DNA of 64,000 bases from Paenibacillus ferrarius (GTDB taxonomy: Bacteria; Bacillota; Bacilli; Paenibacillales; NBRC-103111): positions 62,001 through 126,000 of the forward strand of contig NZ_MBTG01000018.1 in NCBI RefSeq assembly GCF_002027705.1, written 5' to 3'. Each line of letters begins with the position of its first letter. Position 1 is the first letter of the stretch. Below, in pieces: positions 9,158 through 17,453 of the stretch. The translations under genes were made by a program, and so were the position numbers. Below the pieces are notes generated by a model. The model did no database searches and was not told the DNA's origin. It saw nothing but the letters and a program-made list of their open reading frames with translations.

Positions 9158-9610
9158 TTAATAGTCGCGCTTAATTCCACGTTTTACTACTTGCCAATCC
9201 GGCTCAATATTTTTTTTCATTCTTTCAAGCATTGATAATAAGATTATTTTTTCTTCTTCATCAAAACCTCTCAGTGCTACTTCACTTGAATAATCATTTT
9301 CTCTTTTTAAAAATGAATATATCTCTTTCCCTTTATCAGTAGGGAAAAGTTGGCGTTCTTTTTTATTTATAGGGCTTTCTCTTTTTACAATCCATCCATC
9401 TGTCTCTAATTTTTTTATCGACTTGGCAACAGAAGTACGATCTATGTTAAGTAATTCAGCTAACTCTCCTTGAATGATGCCAGGATTTTCGTTTATTCTT
9501 ACTAAATATAAATATTGACCTTTCCCCAAATCCAACTCTTTAAATTCAATATTACTTATTGTTTCAAAACATCTTGAGATTTGACCAATTTTCCTAAGTA
9601 TTTGTTGCAT
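9158..9610 (-). CDS. MarR-family transcriptional regulator
   Basis: Winged-helix repressor-type protein of 150 aa. The recognition region is PGIIQGELAELLNIDRTSVAKSIKKLETDGWI, with the wing KKERQLFPTDKGKEI. It is the first gene of a two-gene operon with the acetyltransferase. A striking double dyad about 60 bases upstream of its start is the likely autoregulatory operator. The ligand is not predictable. Confidence 0.9.
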   Translation of the reverse strand: MQQILRKIGQISRCFETISNIEFKELDLGKGQYLYLVRINENPGIIQGELAELLNIDRTSVAKSIKKLETDGWIVKRESPINKKERQLFPTDKGKEIYSFLKRENDYSSEVALRGFDEEEKIILLSMLERMKKNIEPDWQVVKRGIKRDY

Positions 9611-9668
9611 AGTACCCCCATTTTCCTAAGACAATAATTTACGGTTAGCAAAGATAAGTATAAACATT

Positions 9669-9714
9669 TTTTGTTGAATTTTCAACAATATAGTTGAAAA
9701 TTCAACAAAAAATC
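9669..9714. promoter_or_regulatory. Double dyad, probable MarR operator
   Basis: A perfect inverted repeat with two 20-bp arms and a 6-bp spacer (AATATA). Each arm is itself a dyad (GTTGAATTTTCAAC and GTTGAAAATTCAAC), so there are two equivalent half-sites about 26 bp centre to centre. It lies directly upstream of the MarR start at 9610. Such a layout suits two MarR dimers binding cooperatively over the promoter; the binding itself is inferred. Confidence 0.7.
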
Positions 9715-9772
9715 AAGTTGATAGTCTTAATTCAAACCGTTCGCTACTATGCTTTTGGTTTGAATAACCTGT

Positions 9773-9928
9773 TTATAGTTGTCTGCCAACCTTGGTTCCC
9801 GCGGCGGACATAAAAGAAAACCACCCTACGATGGTTAGTCGCAAGGTGGCATTGCACATATTTTGTAATGTGATATAAGTAGGGCCGAAGGTGTCTCTTA
9901 GTATTGTAATACTTTCTGTTCTGTTCAT
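9773..9928 (-). CDS. Possible small protein coupled to the gene upstream
   Basis: A 51-codon frame beginning ATG (MNRTESITILRDTFGPTYIT) two bases after the stop codon of the 164-aa gene. AAGGGGAG overlaps that stop at ideal spacing, so translation by coupling is plausible. The product has a mildly hydrophobic middle (LTIVGWFSFMSAAG) and no recognised domain. It could be a real small protein or a chance frame. Confidence 0.35.
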   Translation of the reverse strand: MNRTESITILRDTFGPTYITLQNMCNATLRLTIVGWFSFMSAAGTKVGRQL

Positions 9929-9930
9929 CG

Positions 9931-10425
9931 TTACTCCCCTTGTAGAAATAAATTCACATCTTGCTTTATCCAAAACTTTAAATGTACAGGGATACTATCC
10001 AAAAAATTCTCGTATTTCCCGATCCAACCGAATGGTATACAGTCTTCATATGATGCTGGCTCAGGATAATAAGATATTAACTTCTTTTTATCAAAATCTA
10101 CATATAATGATGGAACCATATCAGAAATATGACTATACATTTTTTGCTCCAGCATCCTTGTCAATTCTTTCGTAAGAGCTTCCAAGTCAATGATTTTATT
10201 GAGAAAATCCCCTGCAGTATTCTCATTTAGAATATCAATATCAAATCTTTCTGAGAAGTCCTCAGAGTTTTGAATTTGAAATCCTCTATTAATATAAGCA
10301 GCAATACGCTTTCGTAAATCTAAAAACCATAATTCCTTATCTGTTATATACCATCTATACGTTGTATTGTATTTTACAAGTACTATTATTGTTTCAGCAT
10401 ACTTAGGCATATCTGATTTCTGCAA
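9931..10425 (-). CDS. Hypothetical protein, possible immunity protein
   Basis: Soluble 164-aa protein, not recognised as a named family. It starts at TTG because GAGGAG lies nine bases upstream; the first ATG is five codons in. The C-terminus (FGWIGKYENFLDSIPVHLKF) has the acidic/aromatic flavour of immunity proteins encoded behind contact-dependent or Rhs toxins. Just upstream on the same strand is a 45-codon stump of another protein, a layout expected for a toxin 3' end plus immunity gene. The immunity role is inference from context only. Confidence 0.5.
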   Translation of the reverse strand: MQKSDMPKYAETIIVLVKYNTTYRWYITDKELWFLDLRKRIAAYINRGFQIQNSEDFSERFDIDILNENTAGDFLNKIIDLEALTKELTRMLEQKMYSHISDMVPSLYVDFDKKKLISYYPEPASYEDCIPFGWIGKYENFLDSIPVHLKFWIKQDVNLFLQGE

Positions 10426-10485
10426 GATGATCTTCTCCTCAATTTATAGTTTTATTATCTTGCTTCTTATTCACTATCAGTAATA

Positions 10486-10623
10486 TTATTTATTTACTAT
10501 TTTACCATACTCTTGGAGCCATTCAGCCCAAGGAGCAGGTAATTCATATGATGTTCCTGGCTTTAGATTTCTATAAGACTCATTGTCGTTTTTTGTCGAA
10601 TATTTCAAAATTATTGTAAAAGT
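10486..10623 (-). pseudogene. 3' stump of a gene upstream of the possible immunity gene
   Basis: A frame of 45 codons, open at its 5' side until a stop at 10624, ends in TAA 60 bases before the 164-aa gene. It includes NDNESYRNLKPGTSYELPAP and WAEWLQEYGKIVNK. No start codon with a ribosome-binding site is present. It is probably the C-terminus of a larger protein cut off next to the transposon left end at 10686; if the next gene is an immunity gene, this would be the toxin tip. Confidence 0.4.
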
Positions 10624-10685
10624 TTAGGTGAATTCCGTTTTCCGGGATTAGTTTTGTTATTTCTTCTTCTTTTTGTGGGTGTCTT

Positions 10686-10850
10686 TGTTGGGTGACAATT
10701 AAGTTTTGAAGTGCAAGAAACCAGCAAACATAAGAGTTTGCTGGCTTTTCTTTAAAAATTGATTTACAAATAGAGTTTTGAAGTGGTGTTTTCGGGCAAA
10801 AAACTTGAATTACAAATAAGTTTTGAAGTACTTCTTACAAACATTATATT
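10686..10850 (+). mobile_element. Tn7-like left end (E0)
   Basis: Begins TGTTGGGTGACAATTAAG and contains three spaced copies of a ~20-bp site (ACAATTAAGTTTTGAAGT at 10695, then near 10766 and 10815). Between sites 1 and 2 is a hairpin (CCAGCAAAC / GTTTGCTGG, 10721-10744) followed by T-rich DNA. The sites closely resemble the TnsB sites of Tn7 (ACAATAAAGTCTTAAACT), and the layout of three separated sites is that of a Tn7 left end. No matching right end lies between here and 12812, so the element is broken or was overrun by later insertions. Confidence 0.6.
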
Positions 10851-10993
10851 CCCGACTAAATTCAAAGAAAAAAGACACCGCCCTTTTTTGTTTTTCAGGC
10901 GATGTTTTCAAAATATGAAACGTTCTTTCTACGACACAACTTGGCACCCGCTTCCGCATGTGCTGTCAAATCCATAAAAAACAATAATAGAGT

Positions 10994-12085
10994 TCATTCA
11001 TCAAGGTCGCTTTTCAGGGGTACAGAAGTCATGTCTTCGACGATGAATCTAGATAATCGGCAACATTCCAATTCATTCATCTTCACGTCGTCTATAATCT
11101 CATTCGCAGCCAAGCGGCTAACAATAGGAGCTAGCGTAATGGCTGAATGCATAACTGAAAGATATAGACCTCCTATCTGTTCATGAAATCCAACAATAGG
11201 ATAACCGTCTTCTGGCATAGGTCTCCATCCTACCTTGATACTTTCCAACTCCAAATTCTCACCTCCATTTAAATGGTGGCGAAGGGTTTCAAAAGCTCTT
11301 TTTCCGATTGCTTCTGGCCCGTTTTCTTCAGACTCATCTATATAATCTTCCGCAGCTAGTATAATATCATTTGTTAGTTGCCTTGCTTCAAATTTTGAAT
11401 TAGAAATTAAAGTATGAATTAACTTTTCTTTTGATTTCATGCGAATTATGATTGAAGGCGACGGAGCAACAGGAACATCGAAGCCTAATGGTTTACAGAG
11501 CTCGGGTAAATTTGCACCAGTAGCTAATACAATAATATCTGATTCTATAAAACCAATTGAGGTGTAAACACCAACAACATTAGAACTCTCTTTTTTTATT
11601 TGCGTAACTTTTGTATCGAACAGTATATTGGCCCCATTTTCTTCTGCTTTTTTTAACAAAAGCTTTGTTGTTAATGCCGGATCTACTGCGCCTTCTCCAT
11701 AAGCAAAGCTAGCCTCTTCTGGATATTCCTTTAAATTAGGTTCTAATTCTATGATTTGTTTCCGATTCAGTTTTTGTATATGAGACTTCTCCACATTTGC
11801 AGGTACTCCCCATGTCAGTGCTCCGTTCCAATTTACCTTTAAATCAGGCAGATCTTTTTCTAATGAATGATATTCTGCTAATGTTGCATCGTATAGATGT
11901 CGAAATTTTTTTGAAACTCGACCTGACGAATTAATCCAAGCGAAAGATTTTCCAGTTACTTCACATGCTGCTGTTGAATTACACTCGATTACAGTAACAT
12001 CCTGATTCCGTTTTGATAAGTTATATGCCATTGATGCACCAACAATACCTGCACCTATCACTACAATTTTTTGTTTCCTGATCAT
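10994..12085 (-). CDS. FAD-dependent oxidoreductase, DAO family
   Basis: Flavoenzyme of 363 aa. The N-terminal Rossmann motif is VIGAGIVGASMAYNLSKR, with the acidic ribose ligand in VTVIECN. The C-terminal part shows GWRPMPEDGYPIVGF and SVMHSAITLAPIVS, typical of D-amino-acid oxidase, glycine oxidase or sarcosine oxidase relatives. The expected reaction is oxidative deamination of an amino or N-methyl amino acid with H2O2 release; the substrate is unknown. The start ATG has AGGAGG six bases upstream. It stands alone as apparent cargo behind the left end at 10686. Confidence 0.88.
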   Translation of the reverse strand: MIRKQKIVVIGAGIVGASMAYNLSKRNQDVTVIECNSTAACEVTGKSFAWINSSGRVSKKFRHLYDATLAEYHSLEKDLPDLKVNWNGALTWGVPANVEKSHIQKLNRKQIIELEPNLKEYPEEASFAYGEGAVDPALTTKLLLKKAEENGANILFDTKVTQIKKESSNVVGVYTSIGFIESDIIVLATGANLPELCKPLGFDVPVAPSPSIIIRMKSKEKLIHTLISNSKFEARQLTNDIILAAEDYIDESEENGPEAIGKRAFETLRHHLNGGENLELESIKVGWRPMPEDGYPIVGFHEQIGGLYLSVMHSAITLAPIVSRLAANEIIDDVKMNELECCRLSRFIVEDMTSVPLKSDLDE

Positions 12086-12684
12086 GCACGCCTCCTCTTG
12101 ACAACCAGTGCTTACTAACTACCTTCCGCAGAGGTCGTGATATTTTAGATTATATAAGACCGAGTGACGGGGAGCTGCCTCCGACGCATGACGCGCCGCA
12201 TCGCAAGAGCTTGAATAAAAAGATGTTAATTTTGAGTGGGACTCTCAGTCAGTGGAGTCGGGAGAAATCACTTCCCACTTTCCAGCACCATGACCCGACG
12301 GTCTTCACTCAGGTTAATGTTGACTTCCACTCACGTTCCCATATGCTATCATTTAACATGAACTGAGTTCACTATTTAAATACTGTAACATATTGCTCTA
12401 ATCTATCGGCAGGAAATAATGATTATAACTAATCATTACTATCCAATTTCTCAACCGTAGCCAAACCCAGCAAGATGGCACCACGCTAATCTGCCCGTCC
12501 CTCGGTTTTAATGGTTTATCTCACTATGCGGGAACAGAAGAAACGCTTTGGAACCTTTCTCCATTCGTTTTTATCCTGCACACATACTCCACTTTCTCCT
12601 TGGTGTTCACCATCCCATGGCTCGACGGGTCTATGCCCTTACATTCATACGGGGCTTTCGCAGGTTAAGTTCATTGGAATGTGA
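12086..12684. other. 600 bp without a recognisable gene
   Basis: Two plus-strand frames of about 70-90 codons (ending near 12364 and 12668) are open but have no ribosome-binding site and no familiar motif. The 20-bp string AATCTGCCCGTCCCTCGGTT at 12488-12507 recurs exactly at 42328-42347, suggesting shared decayed mobile DNA. Otherwise nothing can be assigned. Confidence 0.3.
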
Positions 12685-12807
12685 AATAGTAATTCACTAG
12701 GCAATGGGGTAGGGTCGATTGAAGCATTGCATTACTTGGACGTTGAACAACTCGATCCTTGCAACTTTATTGTCTATCAGCGGATTATTAAAGATAATCC
12801 CAACGGT

Positions 12808-12812
12808 CGTGT
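12808..12812. repeat. 5-bp target-site duplication CGTGT (left copy)
   Basis: CGTGT immediately precedes the left end at 12813 and recurs immediately after the right end, at 22959-22963. A 5-bp duplication is what Tn7-type transposases make. This pair defines E1 as a single insertion of 10,146 bp. Confidence 0.75.
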
Positions 12813-12847
12813 TGTTGGGAGACAATTAGGTTTTGAAGTGCAAGAAA

Positions 12848-12875
12848 CCAGCAAATTCAAGGATTTGCTGGTTTC
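12848..12875 (+). terminator. Hairpin inside the left end (one of four similar copies)
   Basis: CCAGCAAAT and ATTTGCTGG pair around a 6-nt loop and are followed by TTTCTTTG. Equivalent hairpins sit at the same place in the left ends at 10721-10744, about 22997-23025 and 43129-43154, each followed by a T-run. They look like intrinsic terminators that stop host transcription from entering the element. Confidence 0.5.
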
Positions 12876-13209
12876 TTTGTGAAAATTTAATGACAAACAA
12901 AGTTTTGAAGTGATTCTAACGATCCAAAAAGCTGAAATACAAATTAGTTTTGAAGTACTTCTGACAAATTAATTAAAACCAAACCACATCTTTTTTCCAA
13001 AATGGAAAGACTGGTGTACTACCGATCCCTTTCTTTTCAAACTTTCATTTGCACATTTGGCTTGCCGGAGCTTTTCTCGAAGAAATGACCCACCTTACCT
13101 CTTGTCCTGATATTATATCGCCTGCTCCGGGTGGCAAACAAATGGCTAAAGATGCACCTAAAAAATAGAAAAAAACTATTTTTAGCGTCAATCCTTGCTT
13201 TTCCAATCA

Positions 13210-16200
13210 CTAAATTAACTTGGATTTTTGTAGAAACCTTTGAATAATAGTTGCAACCTCTGCCCGAGAGATGTTATCATTCGGCGCCAACCGGCCGCTG
13301 TTTCTGCCTGACACAACTCCTGCCTGCAAGCAATCCGCAATCCCGCTTTTCGCCCAATCCGATACCAGCTTCGCATCTGCGAATGACATCAGCAGCTTCT
13401 CTGTATCTGCAGACGGAAATTTGTCTTTAAGTCCGGTTAGCCTCATCGCTCTTGCGATGATCGCCATGGCCTGTTCCCGGGTAATGCTGTCATTCGGACG
13501 GAATGTGCCATCTTCGAATCCGCTGATCAGATTATACGCGTAGGCAGTTTGCACCACACTGCTGTACCAATCTGATGACTTTACGTCTTTAAAACGTGCG
13601 GTGCCATCCCCCTTCTTAATGCCTAATCCTCTTACCATAATCGCCGCAAACTCCGCACGCGTAATCGCTTGATCGGGAGCAAACAGGCCATTGCCCGTAC
13701 CATTAATAACCATGCGGGAGCCCATATCGTTTACAGCATTTTTCGCCCAGTGGTTCTCTACATCAGTGAATGCCAGAGGGTGCCAGATCACGGAATACGT
13801 GCTGTTCGTCAAACTATTCATTTTGGCATAGTAGGTACCGTCAATCTTGCTAACTACCGTTGGTACATGACGAACGGTTCCGTCCTTATCTACGACAACG
13901 CCTGTTGTGATTCGATTCGGGTCTACCCCAGCAGGAATGGCTATGGTTCGTTCTACATAAGCGTTGAACTTGGAAACTTCAATCGTCTTATCCCCGTATA
14001 CGCCAGTAACTGTGAAATTGTACGTTGGAGCAATGATCGTAAATTGTCCTTGTGCTGCCGAGTTTTCTAAGAGTTGCGTAGTTTCTGCTGTAGATTTGGA
14101 AATCTCAATCCTTATTTTAATATCTTGCAGGTTCATGCTCTTGCCTAATTGCCCCGATATGGCGTCAATGTTAATCTGTTGTGCAGGCAGCGTATACGAT
14201 GCTTGCTCTGTTTGGATGACGACCAGTGCCTGCTTTTGCTCCATGCTCTTGACCATCTGTCCGGTCAATTCTCCGATCAGAACGGCAGAGCTCGTCTTCA
14301 CCGGAATGGTAATCACCGCATGCTGACCTTCCGCTGCCAGCCTATCGTCCAGCTTCTTCGCATCAATCGCTACCGTTGTAATGGATCGGTCATTGACTAT
14401 GGTAGTGGTGGCGATGCCTGCATGTTCAACTTTCCCGTTCACATAAATTTCAACCACGTTGGCAGCAGCAGCAGCAGGTGTACTGCTTCCCCCACCACCT
14501 CCGCGGTCTTCTCCGATTTCGCTAGGAGAGGCTGATTTCACGGTTACCAGGCTTGTTGCTGTCTTGCCGCCGTCTTCCGTTATAACGGTTATCGTCGCCG
14601 TTCCTGCCGCCTTTGGCGTCACCACGCCCGTTGCATCAACGGTTGCCACGCTTTCATTACTGCTGCTCCATGTGACTTTCTTATTGGTCGCGTTACTCGG
14701 ATACACCGTTGCCGTAACGGTTGCCGCACTTCCTCCCGCCGCCAAGCTCAACGTTGAAGGGTCCAGCACTACGCTTGTTACGGCTATGACTTCTGCTTGT
14801 ACGGTCACCTCACTCGTTGCCGTCTTGCCGCCGTCTTCCGTTGTAACGGTTATCGTCGCCGTTCCTGCCGCCTTTGGCGTCACCACGCCCGTTGCATCAA
14901 CGGTTGCCACGCTTTCATTACTGCTGCTCCATGTGACTTTCTTATTGGTCGCGTTACTCGGATACACCGTTGCCGTAACGGTTGCCGCACTTCCTCCCGC
15001 CGCCAAGCTCAACGTTGAAGGGTCCAGCACTACGCTTGTTACGGCTATGACTTCTGCTTGTACGGTCACCTCACTCGTTGCCGTCTTGCCGCCGTCTTCC
15101 GTTGTAACGGTTATCGTCGCCGTTCCTGCCGCCTTTGGCGTCACCACGCCCGTTGCATCAACGGTTGCCACGCTTTCATTACTGCTGCTCCATGTGATTT
15201 TCTTATTGGTCGCGTTACTCGGATACACCGTTGCCGTGACGGTTGCCGCGCTTCCTCCCGCCGCCAAGCTCAACGTTGAAGGATCCAGCACTACGCTTGT
15301 TACGGCTATGACTTCTGCTTGTACGGTCACCTCACTCGTTGCCGTCTTGCCGCCGTCTTCCGTTGTAACGGTTATCGTCGCCGTTCCTGCCGCCTTTGGC
15401 GTCACCACGCCCGTTGCATCAACGGTTGCCACGCTTTCATTACTGCTGCTCCATGTGACTTTCTGATTGGTCGCGTTACTCGGATACACCGTTGCCGTGA
15501 GACTTCCTGTTGCTCCTCCAGCTGTTAGAGTCATTGTTTCCTTATCCAGCGTCACATTCGTTACCGCTGTAGCAGTTGGAGGAAGAAACGCCATAACCGT
15601 GGCTTTATATTCTTTCGCTTCATCCGAATACGCTACATACGGTATTCCGTTCGCGTCAATCGCAAGCGAAAGAGGATCAGCTGAAGCTTCCGAGAAGCCT
15701 TCGGTTCCTACCGTCTCCCAATTTGCCCCATTAAACTTCATTACCGTTGCTTTTTGGCCGTTCTCCATATCAATGTACGATACGTAGGGTGTTCCACCCG
15801 GTGCAAGTGCAAGCGAAAGGGAAGCTACTTGACTGGCTGAGAAATCGGCATTCCCTACGACTTCCCAAGCGGATGTAAACTTCATAACAATTGCTTTGCC
15901 AGCCCCACCATCCCGAAAAGCGAAGTACGGTGTTCCATCCCGTGCAATCTTAACCGATGTGAGGCTAGCAGACGTACCTGTAAAACCTGTAAATCCCACG
16001 TACTCCCAGCTTATCCCATTGAACTTCATCACTGATTCTAACTCATCTTTACCTAAATCATGATAGGCTACGTAAGGAGTTCCATCAGGAGCAATCGCCA
16101 GTGATATAAAAGAATACTCACCTTCGTTGAATCCTGTTTTTTCAAATACCTTCCAATTTGAACCATCGAACTTCTTAACTGTTACTACGTAATAATTACC

Positions 16201-16707
16201 GCTTCCATCCAGATACGCTACGTATGGCGTTCCATCAAGAGCAATTGCAAGCGAAAGATCACTAGCCACGCCTGTAGAGATGCCTCCTGCAGCTCCTACT
16301 GGCTCCCATTGCTCCCCATTAAGCTTCATCACCATTGCTTTTCCGCCGTTTTGGTTATCTTGATAGGCAACATACGGCGTTCCATCCGGTGCAATCGCCA
16401 GCGAAATGTGCATAGTCTTGCCAGTCAAACCTGCATTCCCTGCCAACTCCCAGCTTGATAACGTCTTGTTAAACTTCATAACAGTAACTTTATCTGTATA
16501 GGACTCCGGATACGCTACGTACGGCGTTCCATCAGGAGCAATCGCAAGCGAAGCAGTGTAAATATTTTTTTTTGAAAAGCCGGCATTCCCTACTAATTTC
16601 CAAGATGAACTTGCATACGCGATATTCTTGGACGAACTCCAAGCAAAGGTAGAAAAGACGAGGAAAATTGAAAGCAAAAATATAGAGACTGATTTCATTT
16701 TAAGCAT
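13210..16707 (-). CDS. Secreted SLH protein with beta-propeller-like and Ig-like (BIG2) repeats
   Basis: Surface protein of 1165 aa anchored by SLH domains to the cell-wall polymer. Order: signal peptide (1 to ~33); about eight ~45-residue repeats with APDGTPYVAY and VMKFNG..W (36-375), propeller-like; four BIG2 Ig-like repeats of 87 aa (~376-724) with SLAAGGSAATVTATVYPSNA; a Gly/Ala hinge; a ~220-aa module shared with the next gene (~755-975); three SLH domains (DVENHWAKNAVNDMG..., VKSSDWY..., VSDWAKSGI...) to the end. The BIG2 DNA units are almost identical. The likely role is surface recognition or adhesion; no enzyme domain is seen. Confidence 0.9.
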   Translation of the reverse strand: MLKMKSVSIFLLSIFLVFSTFAWSSSKNIAYASSSWKLVGNAGFSKKNIYTASLAIAPDGTPYVAYPESYTDKVTVMKFNKTLSSWELAGNAGLTGKTMHISLAIAPDGTPYVAYQDNQNGGKAMVMKLNGEQWEPVGAAGGISTGVASDLSLAIALDGTPYVAYLDGSGNYYVVTVKKFDGSNWKVFEKTGFNEGEYSFISLAIAPDGTPYVAYHDLGKDELESVMKFNGISWEYVGFTGFTGTSASLTSVKIARDGTPYFAFRDGGAGKAIVMKFTSAWEVVGNADFSASQVASLSLALAPGGTPYVSYIDMENGQKATVMKFNGANWETVGTEGFSEASADPLSLAIDANGIPYVAYSDEAKEYKATVMAFLPPTATAVTNVTLDKETMTLTAGGATGSLTATVYPSNATNQKVTWSSSNESVATVDATGVVTPKAAGTATITVTTEDGGKTATSEVTVQAEVIAVTSVVLDPSTLSLAAGGSAATVTATVYPSNATNKKITWSSSNESVATVDATGVVTPKAAGTATITVTTEDGGKTATSEVTVQAEVIAVTSVVLDPSTLSLAAGGSAATVTATVYPSNATNKKVTWSSSNESVATVDATGVVTPKAAGTATITVTTEDGGKTATSEVTVQAEVIAVTSVVLDPSTLSLAAGGSAATVTATVYPSNATNKKVTWSSSNESVATVDATGVVTPKAAGTATITVITEDGGKTATSLVTVKSASPSEIGEDRGGGGGSSTPAAAAANVVEIYVNGKVEHAGIATTTIVNDRSITTVAIDAKKLDDRLAAEGQHAVITIPVKTSSAVLIGELTGQMVKSMEQKQALVVIQTEQASYTLPAQQINIDAISGQLGKSMNLQDIKIRIEISKSTAETTQLLENSAAQGQFTIIAPTYNFTVTGVYGDKTIEVSKFNAYVERTIAIPAGVDPNRITTGVVVDKDGTVRHVPTVVSKIDGTYYAKMNSLTNSTYSVIWHPLAFTDVENHWAKNAVNDMGSRMVINGTGNGLFAPDQAITRAEFAAIMVRGLGIKKGDGTARFKDVKSSDWYSSVVQTAYAYNLISGFEDGTFRPNDSITREQAMAIIARAMRLTGLKDKFPSADTEKLLMSFADAKLVSDWAKSGIADCLQAGVVSGRNSGRLAPNDNISRAEVATIIQRFLQKSKLI
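14536..15580. repeat. Four near-identical 261-bp tandem repeats (BIG2 units)
   Basis: The 87-codon BIG2 unit repeats with exact 261-bp spacing (equivalent points at 14797, 15058, 15319). Only scattered single-base differences are seen except in the outermost copies. Such homogeneity suggests recent duplication or gene conversion and makes copy number likely to vary. Confidence 0.9.
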
Positions 16708-17390
16708 AAAGTATTATGTCCCCCCGGAGATTAATGTACAGCTTCGAATTTTTGAATAGCCCATTATGCCAATAAGGATGAATCCCGAGCAGTGGCTTGG
16801 TAAATTCACAATTCACCATTGCAATGGCTGGCGAGTGTCCCCCTCGGCTGCTCATTCCCCTTATCTTAAAACTGCGATATTTCGATAAATGTGTTCCCTA
16901 ATTCGACATCATGCACATCGAATCTGAACCGAATTTGAACATCGCCAAACCCTTCCTTTTAAGGCATGAAATTAGACTCCTACCCGTTTGAAACAAAAGC
17001 TCGCCTACACGAATGTTGCAGCTACTGTCATTGAATCATCTTGTAAGGACAATAAAAACCGGATTTGCCTGAAGTTCCAATAATACCGCTATCACGCTAT
17101 GTTCACGCCCCCATCTTAACCGACATTCTATCAAACGACTCTCACAAAATTCTCACAAAACCGCGAAAGACTGTCGAAAAAAAGCAAAAAAGCAGAGATA
17201 ATGACTCTCCGCTTTAAGTCCTTGTGCCTATTAACTTCAACCTTGTGCCGCGTCAACGAGATCAGCCATTTTGCCCAATCCCTTGAATGATATTATCTCC
17301 TTGTTCTTCCCAGTCAGGCTTTCGGATGACGCCTGCTACTGGAATTTATCCAATAGGAGCTCAACTAAGGATAAATTTAAAATATAGCAA
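16708..17390. other. Intergenic region, homologous to the DNA upstream of the NHL gene
   Basis: No gene. The part at 17119-17220 (ACATTCTATCAAAC, CTCACAAAATTCTCACAAA, CTGTCGAAAAA, then an AAGCAGAGA/TCTCCGCTT hairpin) closely matches 22738-22845. GAACC.AATTTGAACATCGC recurs at 16924 and 22717. The two SLH genes thus share duplicated leader and promoter DNA, implying common regulation or joint duplication. Confidence 0.55.
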
Positions 17391-17391
17391 C

Positions 17392-17427
17392 ACCGCCGAT
17401 TGAGAGTTCTATTTCTCAACCGGCGGT
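17392..17427 (-). terminator. Terminator hairpin downstream of the NHL-SLH gene
   Basis: ACCGCCGATTGAG pairs with CTCAACCGGCGGT (one mismatch) around a 10-nt loop, 27 bases after the stop codon at 17454. The T-run is better on the plus strand, so it may also act in that direction. Confidence 0.55.
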
Positions 17428-17453
17428 TTTCTAAAACTCAATCTCTATATTGA

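Larger units (their letters stand above)
12685..12882 (+). pseudogene. Gene 3' end interrupted by the E1 left end
   Basis: An open frame of 65 codons (ALHYLDVEQLDPCNFIVYQR, then IIKDNPNGRVV) runs without a stop across the transposon boundary at 12813. It ends at a TGA inside the left end, at the base of its hairpin. It has no start codon of its own. It looks like part of a coding sequence that was the landing site of E1; the family is not recognised. It may instead be a chance frame. Confidence 0.3.

Noticed and set aside
12086..12364. Plus-strand frame of about 90 codons after the FAD oxidoreductase gene
   Set aside because: No start codon with a ribosome-binding site and no recognisable motif; it starts inside the leader of the minus-strand gene.
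14459..15466. Long plus-strand open frame of 335 codons opposite the BIG2 repeats
   Set aside because: It is the antisense shadow of GC-biased tandem repeats in the SLH gene, has no ribosome-binding site, and its repeats mirror the BIG2 units exactly.
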